A stretch of DNA of 6,114 bases from an archaeon RBG_16_50_20 (GTDB lineage Archaea > Thermoproteota > Bathyarchaeia > 40CM-2-53-6): NCBI GenBank assembly GCA_001768965.1, contig MEMY01000073.1, forward strand, positions 349 to 6,462, read 5' to 3'. Every line of letters begins with the position of its first letter. Position 1 is the stretch's first letter. Position numbers and translations under genes: made by a program. This document shows, piece after piece, positions 5,728-6,114 of this stretch. The notes below the pieces were generated by a model. The model ran no database searches. It saw only the letters and a list, made by a program, of their open reading frames with translations, and had not been told where the DNA came from.

Positions 5728-6114
5728 ATGTATATGCAGATTCTTCAAATCCTGTTAGTCCCACTTGTTTTCGTTTTCATAGCCTACTATGTTGGCTCGA
5801 AGTGGGGGAGCAAAGCAGGCTACCTGTCCTTCGCGTCACTCGCCTACTCAACGCTGCTTACGCTGTTGCTCGCCTGGCAGGGGGGAGGTCAGGAATTCTA
5901 CGATTGGCAGCCCATCGGTCTGTTCGGGCTTAACGCGGACGGATTGAGCATTCCAATTCTGTTTACGATCGCGCTTCTGAGCACATTGATTTCGCTTTAC
6001 TCAATACCTTACATGGCACACATTATTGGGGACCAAAAGAAGCAATTCGGGCTCTACTACGCGCTCCTTCTCCTCTATTCGGTTGGTATGATGGGCGCTG
6101 TACTCGCGACCAAT
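5728..6114 (+). CDS. nuoM: Complex I antiporter-like subunit (NuoM/NuoL family), 5' part
   Basis: The first 129 residues of a large proton-pumping membrane subunit; the frame is still open at the window edge (family proteins have about 480-650 residues). Hydrophobic helices lie at roughly 4-22, 31-50, 72-99 and 108-127. The signature FGLNADGLSIP (66-76) followed by a helix ending in LYSIPYM, and then YYALLLLYSVGMMGAVLATN, matches the N-terminal part of NuoL/NuoM/MrpA/MrpD-type antiporter-like subunits. I favour NuoM because archaeal nuo operons often run K-M-L-N and the segment is short before DGLS, but NuoL cannot be excluded without the rest. ATG 5728 starts seven bases after nuoK; ATG 5734 is an alternative. 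An ATG at 5717 overlapping the nuoK stop is in another frame that soon closes. The conserved channel glutamate and lysines lie beyond the window. Confidence 0.85.
   Translation, partial: MYMQILQILLVPLVFVFIAYYVGSKWGSKAGYLSFASLAYSTLLTLLLAWQGGGQEFYDWQPIGLFGLNADGLSIPILFTIALLSTLISLYSIPYMAHIIGDQKKQFGLYYALLLLYSVGMMGAVLATN

Noticed and set aside
5717..5761. ATG overlapping the nuoK stop (ATGA) as start of the next gene
   Set aside because: That frame closes after 13 codons; the NuoM-like frame begins at 5728.

Overview
The window is archaeal chromosomal DNA of moderate GC content. Several features support this: a type V fructose-1,6-bisphosphate aldolase/phosphatase, a short archaeal-type triosephosphate isomerase, a trans-prenyl diphosphate synthase of the kind that makes ether-lipid side chains, TATA-like boxes about 25-30 bases before predicted transcript starts, and complex I genes without the NADH-input subunits in view. 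The mix suggests a Nitrososphaerota/Bathyarchaeia-like or Thermoplasmatota-like lineage. That placement is inference; there is no rRNA here to confirm it.

Left part (1-2140), central carbon metabolism. The 3' end of a CoA-binding-domain gene (+) runs tail to tail into fbp (-). fbp and tpiA are divergent and share a compact intergenic promoter region. TPI interconverts GAP and DHAP; FBPA/P condenses them and dephosphorylates the product to fructose 6-phosphate. The pair therefore covers consecutive gluconeogenic steps. A 20-bp imperfect inverted repeat with an AT-only core lies in the promoter region and could serve both directions.

Middle part (2141-3494), lipid synthesis and a small protein. 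A prenyl diphosphate synthase gene with its own TATA-like box keeps both DDxxD motifs but has lost other normally conserved positions. Convergent to it is a 50-codon gene for a CxxC/CxxC zinc-ribbon protein. About 200 bp of non-coding DNA follows and ends in the promoter of the next operon.

Right part (3495-6114), a tightly packed + strand operon for the membrane arm of a complex I-like oxidoreductase: nuoA, nuoH, nuoJ, nuoK and the 5' part of a NuoM/NuoL antiporter-like gene, with 1-7 bases between genes. The peripheral-arm genes nuoB, nuoC, nuoD and nuoI, usually interleaved with these, are absent from the positions where they would be expected. The window ends inside the nuoM-like gene.

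I see no mobile elements, CRISPR arrays, tRNAs or rRNAs. Most of the content is core metabolism. The points that merit a second look are the shared fbp/tpiA control region, the divergent prenyl synthase, the membrane-only nuo layout and the small zinc-ribbon gene.
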